From the NCBI GenBank assembly GCA_020726505.1, contig JAHLEZ010000001.1, positions 682,001 to 746,000 of the forward strand: 64,000 bases of DNA, read 5' to 3'. The position numbers and the translations under genes were made by a program. The stretch comes from Leptodontidium sp. MPI-SDFR-AT-0119. Taxonomy: Eukaryota; Ascomycota; Leotiomycetes; Helotiales; Leptodontidiaceae. Under the pieces are notes generated by a model. It was not told where the DNA came from. It saw only the letters and a list, made by a program, of their open reading frames with translations, and searched no databases. The first letter of the stretch is position 1, and each line of letters starts with the position of its first letter. Of the stretch, positions 1 through 12,400 are shown piece by piece.

Positions 1-442
1 GGTAAGTGGCGGATGGACGTTGGGCTGCGAATTTGCACTTTGCGGCTAAATCTGATACTGTAGGCGAAATATGTTGGAAATTGAACAGGTCTAGTCTCTT
101 TTATCCATTAGGACCTAGAGAATGACAGAAAATAATCAGGAAGGCCGATTCTCCGCAGTATCTTCTAGGATTCGACCGTCGCCACTCTGTATGGCTCGCC
201 TACTCGCTTGAGAAATTAATAGCAACAGGATGAAAATGACGAAAAAGAAGCCGTGAAAGAAGTCCAGTTCCTGTCTCAAAATACGGACAGAAGAGCCCTC
301 TCCAGGGTTTCGATTATATTTCGAGAACAATCAAGGTGTGTGAAGAAGGAAGCTAGGAGTATTCGCACATATTTATTTCCTTCACGAAAGACTAGTACTT
401 TCATCTCAACCGTTTTTCCTCCGGACGGCTTGAGTGCTCCAT

Positions 443-1361
443 CTATCGCCCTCCTTGAGGCTGAACCTCCAATAAGTTTCCATCAGGATCAGCAACGATC
501 GCAAACTCCAAAAAACCAGACAACAAAACACCTTTCAGGGCTTCAATTGCATCCTGGCTTTCGGGGTCCGTAATTCCAAAAGCGCCAGAGGTCGGATTTC
601 CAATGTCAGGTTTTTCTCCTGCGCGCTTGGGAATGGGGATGTTGTAAGAATCCAAACGTGCTTGAAGTGCTAAGACATCTGGGACGATGAGGCCGATGTG
701 GGAAAATGTGGCCCTGCGGATTGGTTCGTAAACACGACGTTCTTTCGAATACGTGTTGCCTAAAAGCATTATTAGCTCCGTACCTGGGCGTATGTTTGGA
801 TGGGAGAGAGCATTTCTCAGAAATGGAAAAGACTAGCTCGGAAAAGAAGAGAGGTAGCTTCCCCAGGCACCTACAAATGAATTCGATGAGACCTTCTGAG
901 TTGTTCTTCTCCCGTGTCAACTCCGCTCCAGTCTGGTACCCTGTACCATTCTTCCCCCCGTGCGCTAAGCTCATGTACCTAGAAAATATGTAAGCATTTG
1001 CTGTGAATGAAAATTATATCGAAGTGGACATTGTCTCGCACGGCAAATTATTTAAATGTTGAAATGATAGTGGTACTCACATGAATGAGAGATTCGCTGA
1101 TGCTTCATAAGTGAACATATGTCTCATCCCAAGAATTTCGCCGTAGAAGTAACGACTTTCTGCGAGATCATTGACTATGAGTGAAAAGTGATTGATAACA
1201 AAGCCTGCCGTCGCCGCATCTGCAGGTCCATCGTTGCCATTGATTACATTAGGATAAACCTCAGTCTGGTTCGCGATCTCGAAACTTGGTTGGCATGCAA
1301 AGACTGGCTGGCAAAGCAGGAGGGCGGCCGCCGTCATCAAGACACTCTGAGGGTTAACCAT
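443..1361 (-). CDS. Secreted VOC (glyoxalase/bleomycin-resistance fold) family protein
   Basis: Three exons (1361-1081, 978-875, 759-443) give a 233-aa protein, and the phases (2, then 1) close exactly. Intron 1 begins GTGAGT and ends TTTCTAG; intron 2 begins GTAGGT and ends TTTTAG. I chose the ATG at 1361 because it starts a typical signal peptide (MVNPQSVLMTAAALLLCQPV, then FAC); an upstream in-frame extension lacks one. The mature part has a VOC beta-alpha-beta half (FVINHFSLIVNDLAESRYFY), a middle block with GGKNGTGYQTG, and a second half (ATFSHIGLIVPDV, then VADPDGNLLEV), the usual two-module metal-binding fold. VOC proteins include glyoxalase I, extradiol dioxygenases and resistance proteins; the substrate cannot be told here. 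Secretion is inferred from the N-terminus. It diverges from the Zn2Cys6 regulator across 1.5 kb. Confidence 0.8.
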
Positions 1362-2843
1362 ACTCGAAAACTTGGTTGGGGGTCTGTCTTTCGGCGTATG
1401 TGTAAAATTGTGGATTGACTTTAATTTAAGAAACGCTCCAGTGGACATGGCAAGATACTTATACTTATTCAGAGGGGCCAAAGTGACGATTCCAACTTGA
1501 AGTTAGTGAACTGAACAGACGAGGTGATGAGCCAAATTCCAGTTCCCTTTCGGCCGATTCAAGAAGCATCATAAAAATAGGATGAGCCAAGATAGTTGTG
1601 TACATTCAACATCGGGACGATCTGCACTTGGCATTGAGGCGTGAAGCGGACCCTGGTTCCAGGATAGATTCCTCAAGCATGTCCCTGGCTCTTTTCCAAG
1701 ACGATGCGATCGAGAAAAGGAAAAGTAGAATAACACGTGCAGTAACAGCCGATGGCGACCTTTGCTAAGTACTCGTACCTAGGTTGAGCCTTTGGTAGAA
1801 GAAAATGTTGTTTGCCAGCGCTCCAAGCGACCAGCCTCAGTTGATTTGTTGATGACCGAGTCCAGGGTAGTCATTGGAGGCTGAGCAACCCAGCCCTAAA
1901 TCAACGCACAGGCTATCGGCCGAGACGTGAGAGAGAGGTGGGGGTAAGACAAGCTTATGCAGGAAGATGGGGAGAGCGCTGACGAAGACAGTGAGCATCT
2001 ATCACTACCTAGATTGGATGTGGTGGCTCGGCTCTGGTTAAGTCGGCTGTCAATTAACCACAAAGAAAGCTCAAAACTTGTCGCTAGTCGGCTTCATTTG
2101 ACCTCGTAAACTGTGCACTGGAGCTGGAGGGATGATTGGGGTGTAGGATTGAGTACAGGCGGACCTTGAAGTTGGCAGAGCGGTACTACTGTACTTATAC
2201 AATGGCGGTGTACAACGCAAGCTCACTCGCTAGATTGCCCCCTGGCTGTGATGTCTCGCTTCCTCTCGGTTGCTCCCAAAGCCCTTTTCTTTAGGCTGTA
2301 CCGCCGTCCACCAGGTCCATCCTTCCAATTCACGTCAGCATGACCCAACTGGTGAAGATACGTCGATCTTGGTAATGCAACTGGATTGAGGCACAGCGCT
2401 CATTCGTGTCACTTCATGTCCAGAAGTTATCATGTATGGGACCTGCCAAGCCGTCAGAAGGAGGGACTTTGGGCCGTCTACAGGTTATGGCTATGAGATG
2501 CTGGGAGCCATCCATTTTATACTTCCCAGGATGAGAGCGGCAGTGCTTCAGCCTTGTACAAACATTAACCGCGAGTTTGTGCCTCACACTCTTTCGTAAT
2601 TCGCTGCTTGTTGCTGCTCGGTGTGGCCTGAAGTCGCTGCCCTGCCAGACTGACGCCAACCCCTGATTATTACCGCGTGGCGCATAACACTGGTATAATG
2701 GGCTGCGTCTTCAAGAGAGGCACGTCTTCTATTTGGCCACATATCGTCGTTGTGACAGCAGCGTTTGTGGATCCATATAACTCTGGACACTGCTGACCGT
2801 GAGGAATCGGGAGGCCGAGCGAGAGATATATTGTAGCTTCGAT
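1362..2843. other. Divergent intergenic region
   Basis: About 1.5 kb separates the divergently transcribed VOC gene and Zn2Cys6 regulator. It presumably carries both promoters. I see no convincing coding region, tRNA or repeat; the open frames around 2414-2790 have no recognisable domain and no matching splice signals. Confidence 0.5.
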
Positions 2844-5220
2844 ATGCCAGCCGAGAACCTCCAGAGCAATGGGCGGACTCGCCAGCGGCGAACGAGGGCT
2901 GTCACTTGTTGCCTCGAGTGCAGACGGAGGAAAATCAAATGCGACAAATCCAATCCTTGCTCCCAGTGCTGTGCATACTCGCAGCCTTGCATCTTTCCTG
3001 AGTCGCCAAAACCACCAGTATCGAAGTCACGAGCAAAAGCTCGTCCGAAAGGGACTCCTTCCTCGGCCGAGAGCCTTTCCAAATTGGACCAGAACGTGGA
3101 AAGCGATATTGTCCAGTATGGAGAGAATGAGACTAATCATGGGGAATACGACCATCACACCGAAGATTCTGAGATGGATAGCTCCTTGCAGATCGGGAAA
3201 ATGAGCATTTCGGAGAGGATTGGTGGACTTTTCAGACCTTACTTACTCACAGCAGTAGGTCAGGCCTAAGCCAATTCATTATATGTGACAAGCACTGACA
3301 TCGTTACACAGTTGTCCAAAACCAGTGAAACTAGTCACAACAGTCAACGGTACTTGTCTCAGCCAGGGAGACTTTCATCTGTTAGCTGTGCCTGGCACAA
3401 GCCGAATAGCCTTTGCCCATCTTCCTCTTTTCTCTTCCTCGGCCACGAGACAGACCCAGGAGTTTATCGACTTACCAAACCTCAAGCTGAGCTACTCTAT
3501 TGCCGTAAGTGTTGAAAACCCCCGCTTCACGATTCAGGCACTTTTAGGGTCCACTTATAACACACTGTCCCCTGCGATACTTCAACGAGCGCTAATACTC
3601 TCGATGTTGTCCAGAATATTTTGAAGCCGTCGATGCAGTGGCACACATATTTCACAAACCCACATTCTACACCCCCGAGCAGTTTTTCAATGTGGTCCAG
3701 GCTGGTGATCGTGCATGGAGTACTGATGCAGCAATCGTGTCTTGTGTCTGCTTCGCGGCCGCCGTGAGCTTGGAGAACCTGCAAGTCCAGACTCATTTTC
3801 AGTTTGGAAAACAAATGCTTGTTGACAAGCTCATGAAGAATGCTGAAAAAGCTTTACAAGCAGCACAATTCATGACCACCTCGAAGATCAAGGTTTTGCA
3901 GGCATTCACAGTATATTTAGTAAGTTACCGTCTGCCTGAAATGTCCCAGGTCTGACTTTTGCCCAGATTCCTCAATGCCGTGGCGAGATATCCCGGTCCC
4001 ATTCCGTTCTTGTTGGGGCTTTGGTGAGACTTGCACAGTGTATCAATTGTCACAGGGCAGTCGCAGGGGCTCAGAGCCCACAATCACACACGCAGGCATT
4101 ACTTTGGCATCAAATTCTTTTTCTGGAAATTAGAACGGGGGGTACGCATATTCTTTCTTTGTCTACTCCATGACCTAATCTCCTTCCCACATTTGTGTCT
4201 CAGGATCAAAATCCCAATGTTCGGGATCTTAACGTGAAACCACACTGACATTTCGAATAGAAGCTCAGGGACCATTGCCAACCGAGAGAACCGACGACTT
4301 GCCTTTGCCGCTCAATATCGATGACCTAGGCCCTTTTGGCACTCTTACCTCGGTCCTATCCTGGACCGACAGCACTTTCTCGATAATCCGATACGAATGC
4401 TATGAGATCCATCGCTTTATTTTTCGGGGGCGAGTTGCTCTGGAGCATAACGAGATCACTATTTCCGATCTGCTACACGATGTTGACATGAGAAAGAACA
4501 AATTGTTGGCAAAGTACGATGGTATCCTAGACGACTACGTACCGATTCAACAGTGCGCGAAAACGGTCATGAAGCTTTTGCTTGCTAGATGCGACGGAAT
4601 GACTCTGACCGGTCACTTGCACCGCTTCGAAGATCCAAGCATTCAAGTCCAGATGAAAGCTAGGTAAGTTGCTTTCTGCTATTTTTTTAATCAGCACAAA
4701 ACATACTGACTTGACTTTCAGGTTGCTTAATGCATGCCTTGATGTCTGCGAATGTGGCGCACTGCTGGAACAATCACCAAGTCTCGCAAAGTGGGCATGG
4801 TACTCTGAGACATACCAGCAATATCACAGCGCCATCACGCTGCTGATGGAGATTTGGCACCACCCCAGCTTACCGCAAAGAGATCGAATCTGTTCGATGA
4901 TAGACCATGTATTCGGAGTTCAATATGGCTGGGCAGTCGAGGATCGAGTAATTGATATCCTGCAACTGTTGATGAAAAGCCTCGAAGCATACCTTGATCT
5001 CCGCAAAGTACGGAAACGACAGGCTACACCACCTCTTGCTCCGCCTCTTGGGTCGCAACATGTTTCAGAAGTTTCTGGATGGATGACGGATGAACCTGTC
5101 GCGTCTTGGCAGGATATGCCTCTAATGTCTGAAGAATGGAATTGGGCGTATGGGACTACCGATGATCTTTGGAATACCTCAGTGGTAGCTCTCCCCAACA
5201 TGCCAGCTATGAGTCTTTAA
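2844..5220 (+). CDS. Zn(II)2Cys6 fungal-specific transcription factor
   Basis: Six exons (2844-3254, 3312-3504, 3615-3919, 3967-4141, 4261-4663, 4722-5220) total 1,986 nt, a 661-aa protein with every phase closing. Residues about 22-48 form the binuclear zinc cluster: CLECRRRKIKC, then six-residue-spaced CSQC and a final PC, preceded by basic residues. The middle carries the fungal-specific regulatory domain (Fungal_trans type): HIFHKPTFY, then LVRLAQC, LLWHQILFLEIRT, and the family signature LPLNIDDL near 4310. Such proteins are nuclear and bind CGG half-sites. I chose the ATG at 2844, just upstream of the zinc cluster; an in-frame upstream stretch has no ATG of its own. The C-terminus is Trp/Met-rich and may be an activation region. 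The targets are unknown; the divergent VOC gene is the nearest candidate. Confidence 0.88.
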
Positions 5221-6225
5221 CTACATATATCGCCAACATGCTGTACACCCACTTGCATCAAGACCCCAGTGGAATTCAAGGCCTCCGTCGAATATTTTCA
5301 GCTAGGATTGTGACAGGATGAATTTATCACTGTGAAGCTGGTCAATTTGAGGAAGGGAAATTTTTCGAGAAACAAGTAGGGGATCTTACATCTGTAAGTC
5401 CATGGATTTAATTCGGGTTGCCAGGAGCCTTGGTAGCCGTGAGACGGCGAACGGCTTCTCTCGAAACCACGTCTGCATACGCTACGTAAACCGTTATGGC
5501 GATGCAATTGGGTATGAAGGTTTGTGCCTGCAGATGTGTCATTTTCCACGCAGCTGACAAAGATGCTGACTGCCAAAATGTATTTCTCAATTGGAAGTCA
5601 ATTGGCTTTTAAACCGAGCATGACTATTCTCATCTCTTCGTCGTTCGGGATTACTTGGAATGCTTCGTCACTCTGATTTTCTGTATAACCCTTCAAAGTC
5701 GCTGAGACGTAGGTAAGATATGCTAGGCTTGTACTTCGGAGAATGTACCAATCAACATCATTATTTACTTTTGGGGAAACGAGCTTAAATCCGGGAAAGT
5801 TACGAGCGTTGTTTAGGTCGATCACCAGTACCAATGGTATCGGCATTTGCAGGTAGGGCGGTAGAAACGCTTCGTTGCGACTCCAGCCTTCTTAGACAAA
5901 GCCGGAAGACCAAAGGAGGGAAAGTTTTGCGAGTAACCGAGACAATGCGTTGGTCTAACTATCGTGGGATCAAAAGAAAACTTTTGGACAAGCGTCGGTA
6001 TGCTTAATTAAGCACAACTGCCTCTAGCATTCCCTTCAAATCAGCTTACCTATTGCACTCACCTGCTTATATCGTCTCGTCTAAGATGTCGTAGATTCGC
6101 ACCCAGACTCAGCTAGTAAGTTCCCGGATCTTACGTACAATCAATCCAGTTATAAATTCCAATGGCACCTCCCAATCCAAGGAGAGCTCAGTCAACGCAT
6201 CAACTCTCAGATTCACCTTTCAAAC
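5221..6225. other. Intergenic region, GMC gene promoter
   Basis: One kb between two plus-strand genes. A TATA-like stretch (TATAAATTCC) lies near 6150, about 75 bp before the GMC start. An 82-codon minus-strand frame (5598-5846) begins with ATG but has no recognisable domain; I do not call it. Confidence 0.4.
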
Positions 6226-8378
6226 ATGGGCGACTCTACTTTTGACTATATTATAGTCGGTGGAGGAGTAGCTGGCTGTGTTTTGGCTAGTCGCCTCTCG
6301 TCCTCTTTACCCGACAAGTCGATACTTCTTATTGAAGCTGGCCCTGAAAACGCCGATGGCCGTGTTGCTCCCTCCATAGGAGTTGCGATTTCCGATACTA
6401 CCGATATTCAATGGAATCATAAATCTATTCCGCAGAAAGGACTGGATAATAATATTGTAGGGAGATTTTCCTTCGTGCTCATTATGGCACGATGCCTCTA
6501 ATCTAGTTCTTCAAGTTGCGGCCTTGGAAGCATATGTATATCTTTGTTCTCTGTTAACTTGAGTAGATCAACCAGACACAAGGTAAAGTTTTGGGAGGCT
6601 CCTCTGCGATCAATTATCAGGCATGGACTCGTGGCTCGGCCTCAGAATTGTGAGCTGCTCAATCGCCCAGCTATGTCCACAGCAGCTGACTTGAAAACAG
6701 TGATCGGTGGGCACAAGAAGTAGGCGATAAACGCTGGTCTTGGAATGGACTCTTGCCTTACTTCAAGAGAAGCGAGACTTTCATCCCAGGGAAAGACATG
6801 TCCCAAGAAAAATCCGAAGCTCATGGCTATTCCGGTCCCATCAAGGTGAGGTTGCCACTACCTGTCCAGATATTCGGAACTAATTCCAAGCAGGTGTCGC
6901 ACGTGTCGTCTTCAGGTGGGAATAGAAACTACCCTCTCAAGTCCATGATTGCCGATATCCACGAAGCTGCTGGGCAAAAGCGGAACTATGATATCAACTC
7001 TGGAGAGACCATTGGGTATTCAGAGTTTCCGAATGCTACTTTCAATGGTCGGAGACAATGGGCAGCCATTTATCCTCGTGGTGAGAACGTCACTCTGTGG
7101 GCTTCTACCCAAGCCACAAAGCTACTCTTCTCGAGCATAAAAGTCGCCGGGGTAGAAGTCTTGCGAGATGGTTCCACCACTACTGCCACAGCCCGAAAGG
7201 AAGTAATTGTATCCAGCGGTGCACAGAACTCTCCCAAGCTCCTCCTTCTCAGGCATGGCTCACAATATCCGTCAATCTGACGTCGCTGACAGATTTGCAG
7301 TGGTATCGGTCCTAAATCCGGGCTCCAGCAGCATCAAATCCAACAAATCGCAGAACTTCCAGTCGGGGAGAACTTCTCTGAACATCCCTTCCTTTGTACT
7401 TTCTGGAAAGTACGTGACCGGGGGCTAGCCATCGGTGATATGGAAATGATAACTCCTGAGTGCGACTGGACTGCAGGAACTGGTTGCGATTGGTATGTTC
7501 TCTGTGCCTTGAAAGCTTCAGCAATCTGGGATCTGGGATCTGGGATCTGGGATCGGATCCTATGTTCTGACCCCGATCAATCAAGAACCATCTTTACTGA
7601 TGTCCGTACTAGGTTCGCCTTTCATCGACACGAAGATGAGAGTGTGAAGAAACTAGCAAAGGAGACGCTGGGTAAGAAAGAATTAGAGCGGTTTGAACTT
7701 GCTGGAAGACCGCACACTGAGAGTTTCGCTATGTGGGTCACAAACTTCCATGTACAGAATCGCACTCACCACTTTACTGACATGGTAAATCTTGAATAGG
7801 CACGGCCACCTCGACTTCACGGGTAGAGTTGAAGCACCTCCAGCCGCCTCTTGCTTCTCATTCGCGAGCATCCTCGTAGCGCCAGAATCACGAGGTTCGA
7901 TTCGCCTTGCCTCCTCATCGCCGACTGACCCACCGCTCGTGGATCCTGGTTTATTCACAAACCCCGTGGATTTGAAGCTGATCTATGAGTGTTCCCGCAT
8001 GAGCATCACAGCTATCAAGAATTCATCTGCAGTATCCAAGTATGGCGCGGTGGAATACGGCATAGCTGAGGCAGACCGGGATGACCTCTCAGATGAAGCT
8101 CTCAGGAGGAGACTGGTACAGACGTGTTCGACAGTTTTTCATGGAAGTGGGACTTGTGCGATGGGGACTGTGGTCGATACCGAGTGTCGTGTCTTGGGAC
8201 TCCAAGGGCTAAGGGTTGTTGATGCCTCGATTTTCCCATTTCCTATTGGGTCACACTACCAGGCTGCTGTCTACGGTATCGCTGAGCAGGTACGTATCCA
8301 TATTCTACCCAGCATCCGGTATTAATGGACTAACTTGCGAAGATGTCGGATGTTATTGCGAAGGAAGCGACTTTGTGA
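6226..8378 (+). CDS. GMC-family FAD-dependent oxidoreductase (choline dehydrogenase/aryl-alcohol oxidase type)
   Basis: Eight exons (6226-6456, 6576-6649, 6701-6845, 6894-7252, 7301-7492, 7613-7732, 7800-8289, 8343-8378) sum to 1,647 nt, 548 aa, and all phases agree. The N-terminus has the ADP-binding motif IIVGGGVAGCVLASRL and LLIEAGP; the next exon has GKVLGGSSAINYQAWTRGS (GMC signature 1). Exons 4 and 5 join to make GAQNSPKLLLLSGIGP (signature 2). The C-terminal catalytic region has FHGSGTCAMG (first active-site His) and GSHYQAAVYGIAEQ (second His). GMC enzymes oxidise alcohols or sugars with flavin. There is no signal peptide, so it is probably intracellular. Odd points: the exon 4/5 intron (7253-7300) starts with GC, and the 48-nt intron 6846-6893 is a multiple of three and open, so it could be retained. 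Confidence 0.88.
7524..7554 (+). repeat. 7-bp tandem repeat inside a GMC intron
   Basis: ATCTGGG is repeated four times plus three bases, inside the intron 7493-7612. It is a simple short tandem repeat with no visible function. Confidence 0.9.
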
Positions 8379-8664
8379 ATCTGGGATACATAAAAAAGGT
8401 TCTCGCTTGAGGGCATGAGCTATTTATGAAAGTCAACACAGAAGATGGCCATCTTTAGATGAACATACAAATCAAGACTCATCTCCGCCAGATCACTCAA
8501 TCGTACCCATACAGTGAACCCATGACACCCATGCACTGGAGAAATGTCCCAACTCCAACTCGACTTCTTTCCCATTCTTTTTTCTCAAAATCTCGTCATT
8601 CCTTGTAAGGCGCTGTATATCTCGAACTCTCTTTCTTTCGTATTATCTAGGGCACGAAAGTCAA

Positions 8665-9474
8665 ATGGCTCTGTCTACAGTATTAGTAGGCAGTACACTT
8701 ACACTCTCATCGCCCGTCCCGTTAACGACGACGTTCATACCAGACGCGCCATGTCTTTCAGACGTCTACCAGTACCTCGCGGTCTCAGGAAACCCATTTG
8801 AATACTACCTCCAACTCGGACCACCAGAAACAACGACATGTCTCTCCTCAGGCTGGGGTGCCACATCACAATACTTCTCTCCTAGCGTCTGTCCGACGGG
8901 ATACTCACAAGCGTGTTGGGTGACTTCCTCGGCTGGAACCGAAATCGAAACGCTCGCGACGCGTTGTCCGTCGGGATATACGTGCGCATCGTTACCACCG
9001 GTTTCGTATGCGAACTGGCTGCCACCGCTGTATTCCTCGCTGGTGTGTGTTGGAACTGGAGGACGAGGAAGCTCGCTGGGAACGTTCGCTGTTACGGGAG
9101 TTACGGACGGGACGACGGTAGTGTTGAATACGGTGCTTGCGGGTGGTGTGAATGCGTATGGAGTTAGTATTCGGTTCAAGGCTGAGACGGTGGCGGTAAC
9201 TGGTGGTAAAAATGGTTCGGCGACAGGAAGTTCGTCGGCAACAACGACTTCAAGTTCTGGAAGTGCGAGTTCGACGAGTACTGTGACGCCAGATCCTGAA
9301 TCTGGACTCTCGACGGGAGCGAAAGCTGGGATTGGAGTTGCTTTGTCGGGCTTTCTGGCCTGGTGTATATTTAGACGGAGGAAGCATACTGCTGTGACTC
9401 AGCAATATCATAATGAGGTACCGATATTTGGGAAGCCGCCGACGTATGGAGGTGTCGCAAATTCGGAGTTGTAG
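8665..9474 (+). CDS. Fungal single-pass membrane/cell-wall protein, Ser/Thr-rich
   Basis: A single-exon frame of 269 aa. The N-terminus is mildly hydrophobic (ALSTVLVGSTLTLSSPVPL) and may be a weak signal sequence. Residues about 25-160 form a Cys-containing ectodomain with repeated CP-x-GY pieces (VCPTGYSQACW, RCPSGYTCASLP), a pattern common in ascomycete surface proteins of unknown function. A Ser/Thr/Gly-rich stalk follows (about residues 185-215), then STGAKAGIGVALSGFLAWCIF as the membrane segment and a basic stop-transfer RRRK. The cytoplasmic tail holds a Pro/Tyr motif (KPPTYGG). This is the mid2/WSC-like sensor layout, but no named domain is visible. The membrane segment is short (about 17-18 hydrophobic residues), possibly from a small deletion relative to relatives. 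Function unknown. Confidence 0.72.
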   Translation: MALSTVLVGSTLTLSSPVPLTTTFIPDAPCLSDVYQYLAVSGNPFEYYLQLGPPETTTCLSSGWGATSQYFSPSVCPTGYSQACWVTSSAGTEIETLATRCPSGYTCASLPPVSYANWLPPLYSSLVCVGTGGRGSSLGTFAVTGVTDGTTVVLNTVLAGGVNAYGVSIRFKAETVAVTGGKNGSATGSSSATTTSSSGSASSTSTVTPDPESGLSTGAKAGIGVALSGFLAWCIFRRRKHTAVTQQYHNEVPIFGKPPTYGGVANSEL

Positions 9475-12400
9475 GGCCGGAGATGGTCAAGACTGAGTTG
9501 AGTGGTGGGGGAGTTGCCTGGTCAGGGAGTGGCCTCGAAGAGACCTGGGAGAGGAGAGGTGCATGAGCTTGGGTAGTATGGCATCTTAATATTCGGCGCC
9601 GGCGGGTTACCAACTGTGTGCTGAAGTTGTTGTCTTCTAATTGTATATACCCCTTCTCGAAATGTCATTTTTTTGTTTTTGGCATAGCTGTATGGCGTTC
9701 CAGAGCGAGTGTCAAGATTTGATTTTCCCCTCCTCCTCCAAAGTTGCGAATATGGGGCACAGAGCTATCTGCAGAAGTATTCTCGATTTTCAAACTCTCT
9801 TGCAAAAATCTCTTTCGCCCGAACTGAAGTGGACTTTTCGCCTGAAGCGTGATTGTAGAATTTTGGATCTCAATGGATATCTTCTGTTTGGTCGGTGATC
9901 CTCGGAGGGGTAATGATACGTATCAAAAGCCAGCTTATCTTTGATATGAGGTCGTTCTTGTTGATCGTTATCTACTTTGCGGCATACTAAGGTTTCCTAG
10001 GAACTGGGATTCCAAGCCAACTCAGAGCCTACACCATTCGCTTCTGCTCAGCTAAGCGAATGAGGGTGTGCTGTTTACAGATGCCCGCAGTGACTGTGTC
10101 TATCAAACCAAGGTACCAAAGTTTATCTAGATACTGGGAAGTATATATTTCTTCGATTAAAATATTAGATTCCGTGGGTTTGGAGTTATCAACGACTACG
10201 TGACGAGTGGGGGCCCGCGAAGCAAATTCGATAACATCGCTTAGCAGGACTAAAAATCGAAGGAAACACGATAGAAGCTGGAATTCTACTGTAAATCGAT
10301 TGGACAAACCCGTGGTACTCGTAGTAAGAACTTCTAGAGCCCTGGTGGAAGTCTAATCATGGGCTGTAGATGCTCTAACTAGTTTGGCAATTTTACCACC
10401 ACAGCTGTCAGCAAGTGCTCCTGCTCTAAACGATGAAAACGAAGAGAATATTATAATTGAATGTCAATTGGAGCTCTTCCGACGCTTGTCTGAACTAGTG
10501 GCCTTATTTATATGCTGTCAGTTAAGACTCGCATTGTCCAAAATCGAAGAAAAAAAAGACTCATCCCTCATAATCGAACTGTTAATCGCTCGACATGCCG
10601 ATCGCTTTATTTCCTTCTCTCACGATTCCCCGGAAACCTTCAACTCAAGAATCTCACCACCGTCCAGAAATCCAAGCAAAGAAACACACCCCTCGCTGAA
10701 ATAGGAACGAGGAAGGTTATCATCCGTATACCCAAATTGAAACTTGCACTTCAGGATGCGTTCCGGATCTTGATTCTAGAAAGTTACAATAAAGCATGGG
10801 ACAGTGTTGTATCGGTATTAATCATGCGATATCTGAAGCTCTGTTGTTCTCAAACTCAACCAGCCCTTCCTTATCTTTAAGACTTTTTGAAACTCAAAAG
10901 CTGCCCTGCTCATCTGCTCTGCCCTGCTTTTGACAAAGTCTCACTTTGAGCCCTGCCGTTCACCTCGCTTGGCGAGCTACAAACGGCAAGTCGTTCCCTC
11001 CCGTGCGTGCGTGCGTGCGTGTGTGTCTGGTTTTAATCTCCGATTACCTTTTCTTGGATGTTGGCGTAGGTAAGGTTTCGTCGCGGGATTGACGAGGTAG
11101 CTTCCCCGGCGCGCCGCCGCTGATGAAAGAACGTGGAAAAGAGGTAGTCAAAGCGAGCAAACCGTTGCGATAAGGTTTGCTTACGGATGGCATGCCGGAG
11201 CGGAGGTCCATGCCATGTCTTTACCCGGGAGGAGGAGGAGGAGGAGGAGGGGGAAGGAAAGGGACTTGGAAAGAGGTCCTCGGTGTCTTGGTTTGATATT
11301 GACACTGATCTAACAGCGACCTGACGGAAGGAAGCTCGTATGTTCGGATTTGATAGCGAGGGACGGGATGTAAGGAGAGGCATAGACTCATTTCTCTTGG
11401 TTCATAGGTACGATATCATAACATAACATATTTATCATATCAGATAAATATAACTGCCGTTTTCAGAATCTGTGCAGTGCTGAATCAGCCCACGCCGGCA
11501 CTCTCGGATCATGGTGATGGCAATGTTCGAATCCAGTGCGCTGGTCCTCGATTCGATCCAAGGAGCGTGTCCCTTTTTCTTGAAGTTGGAGGTGGAGGTT
11601 CATTTCCAAGAGGCGTTTGAGACATCGACCCGAGGCTGTGGTTATGGTGATGCCAAGTGGAGTGAGGTGAGGTTGCGAGGCGCGGGTGAAGTGGGGGCAG
11701 GCAGATATGGATCCGGATAGGGGCTGAAGTGGACGCGATAAGAATATCAAAGGAAAGGATGGGATGAGAATCATGGATGAGATGGATTCCATTTAGGATG
11801 AGATGCGGCAACATGTCGGCGTCGTCCTTGGCTTTGAAAAAGAAAGAAAAAGAAACGAACAGGGACATGTTGTGTGAGTTGATTGGCGGTGTGTGATTAT
11901 GAAAACTGCACGACATGGGTAACTCTGTAACGAAAGACAGGCAGGAGAAGTACCGTACCAGCGCGTGAAGGGAGGAAGGGAATGGATGGCATGGGGTGGC
12001 GCAGACGTCGTTGAGCTGCTGGCTGATTTGCACCCTCACCGACTCGAGGTACTTCTGATCTGATATCGAATAAGACCGTGGGATGCTGGCGATGGTAAGG
12101 ATGATGATAGTAACTTTCTTCCTTTTCTTATTTCGAGTGGATGCTGATATCAGATTTCCTGCAGGACTTGACTTGTCTTGACTCTCGTATGCCATATTGG
12201 CTGCCTGCTTCTTAGTGGTGATCTTCGTCGTGCGTGTTACGGTGAGATGGAATGAATGGATGGTGATCCTGGTATTTCCTTTTGTGTTGTGTTTTATTTA
12301 TTGTGTCTGTCACCGCTCTGACCAGCTAGATATTTTCCCAGCTATCAAAATCCTGCAATCCTCGTCCCTGATTCAGCCAGAAGAAGAAGGAGGATCGGAA

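Noticed and set aside
5598..5846. An 82-codon minus-strand frame as a gene
   Set aside because: It has an ATG, but no signal peptide, domain or neighbour support; left uncalled.
6846..6893. Reading the GMC segment as exon (VRLPLPVQIFGTNSKQ)
   Set aside because: It is open and frame-neutral, but relatives run PIK straight into a V-S-x-V-like block, and GTGAGG..AAGCAG borders are good. Treated as an intron, with retention possible.
11509..12195. A 228-codon minus-strand open frame in the long intergenic region
   Set aside because: His/Pro/Ser-rich low-complexity translation, no domain, no splice partners; likely chance in a region of simple repeats.
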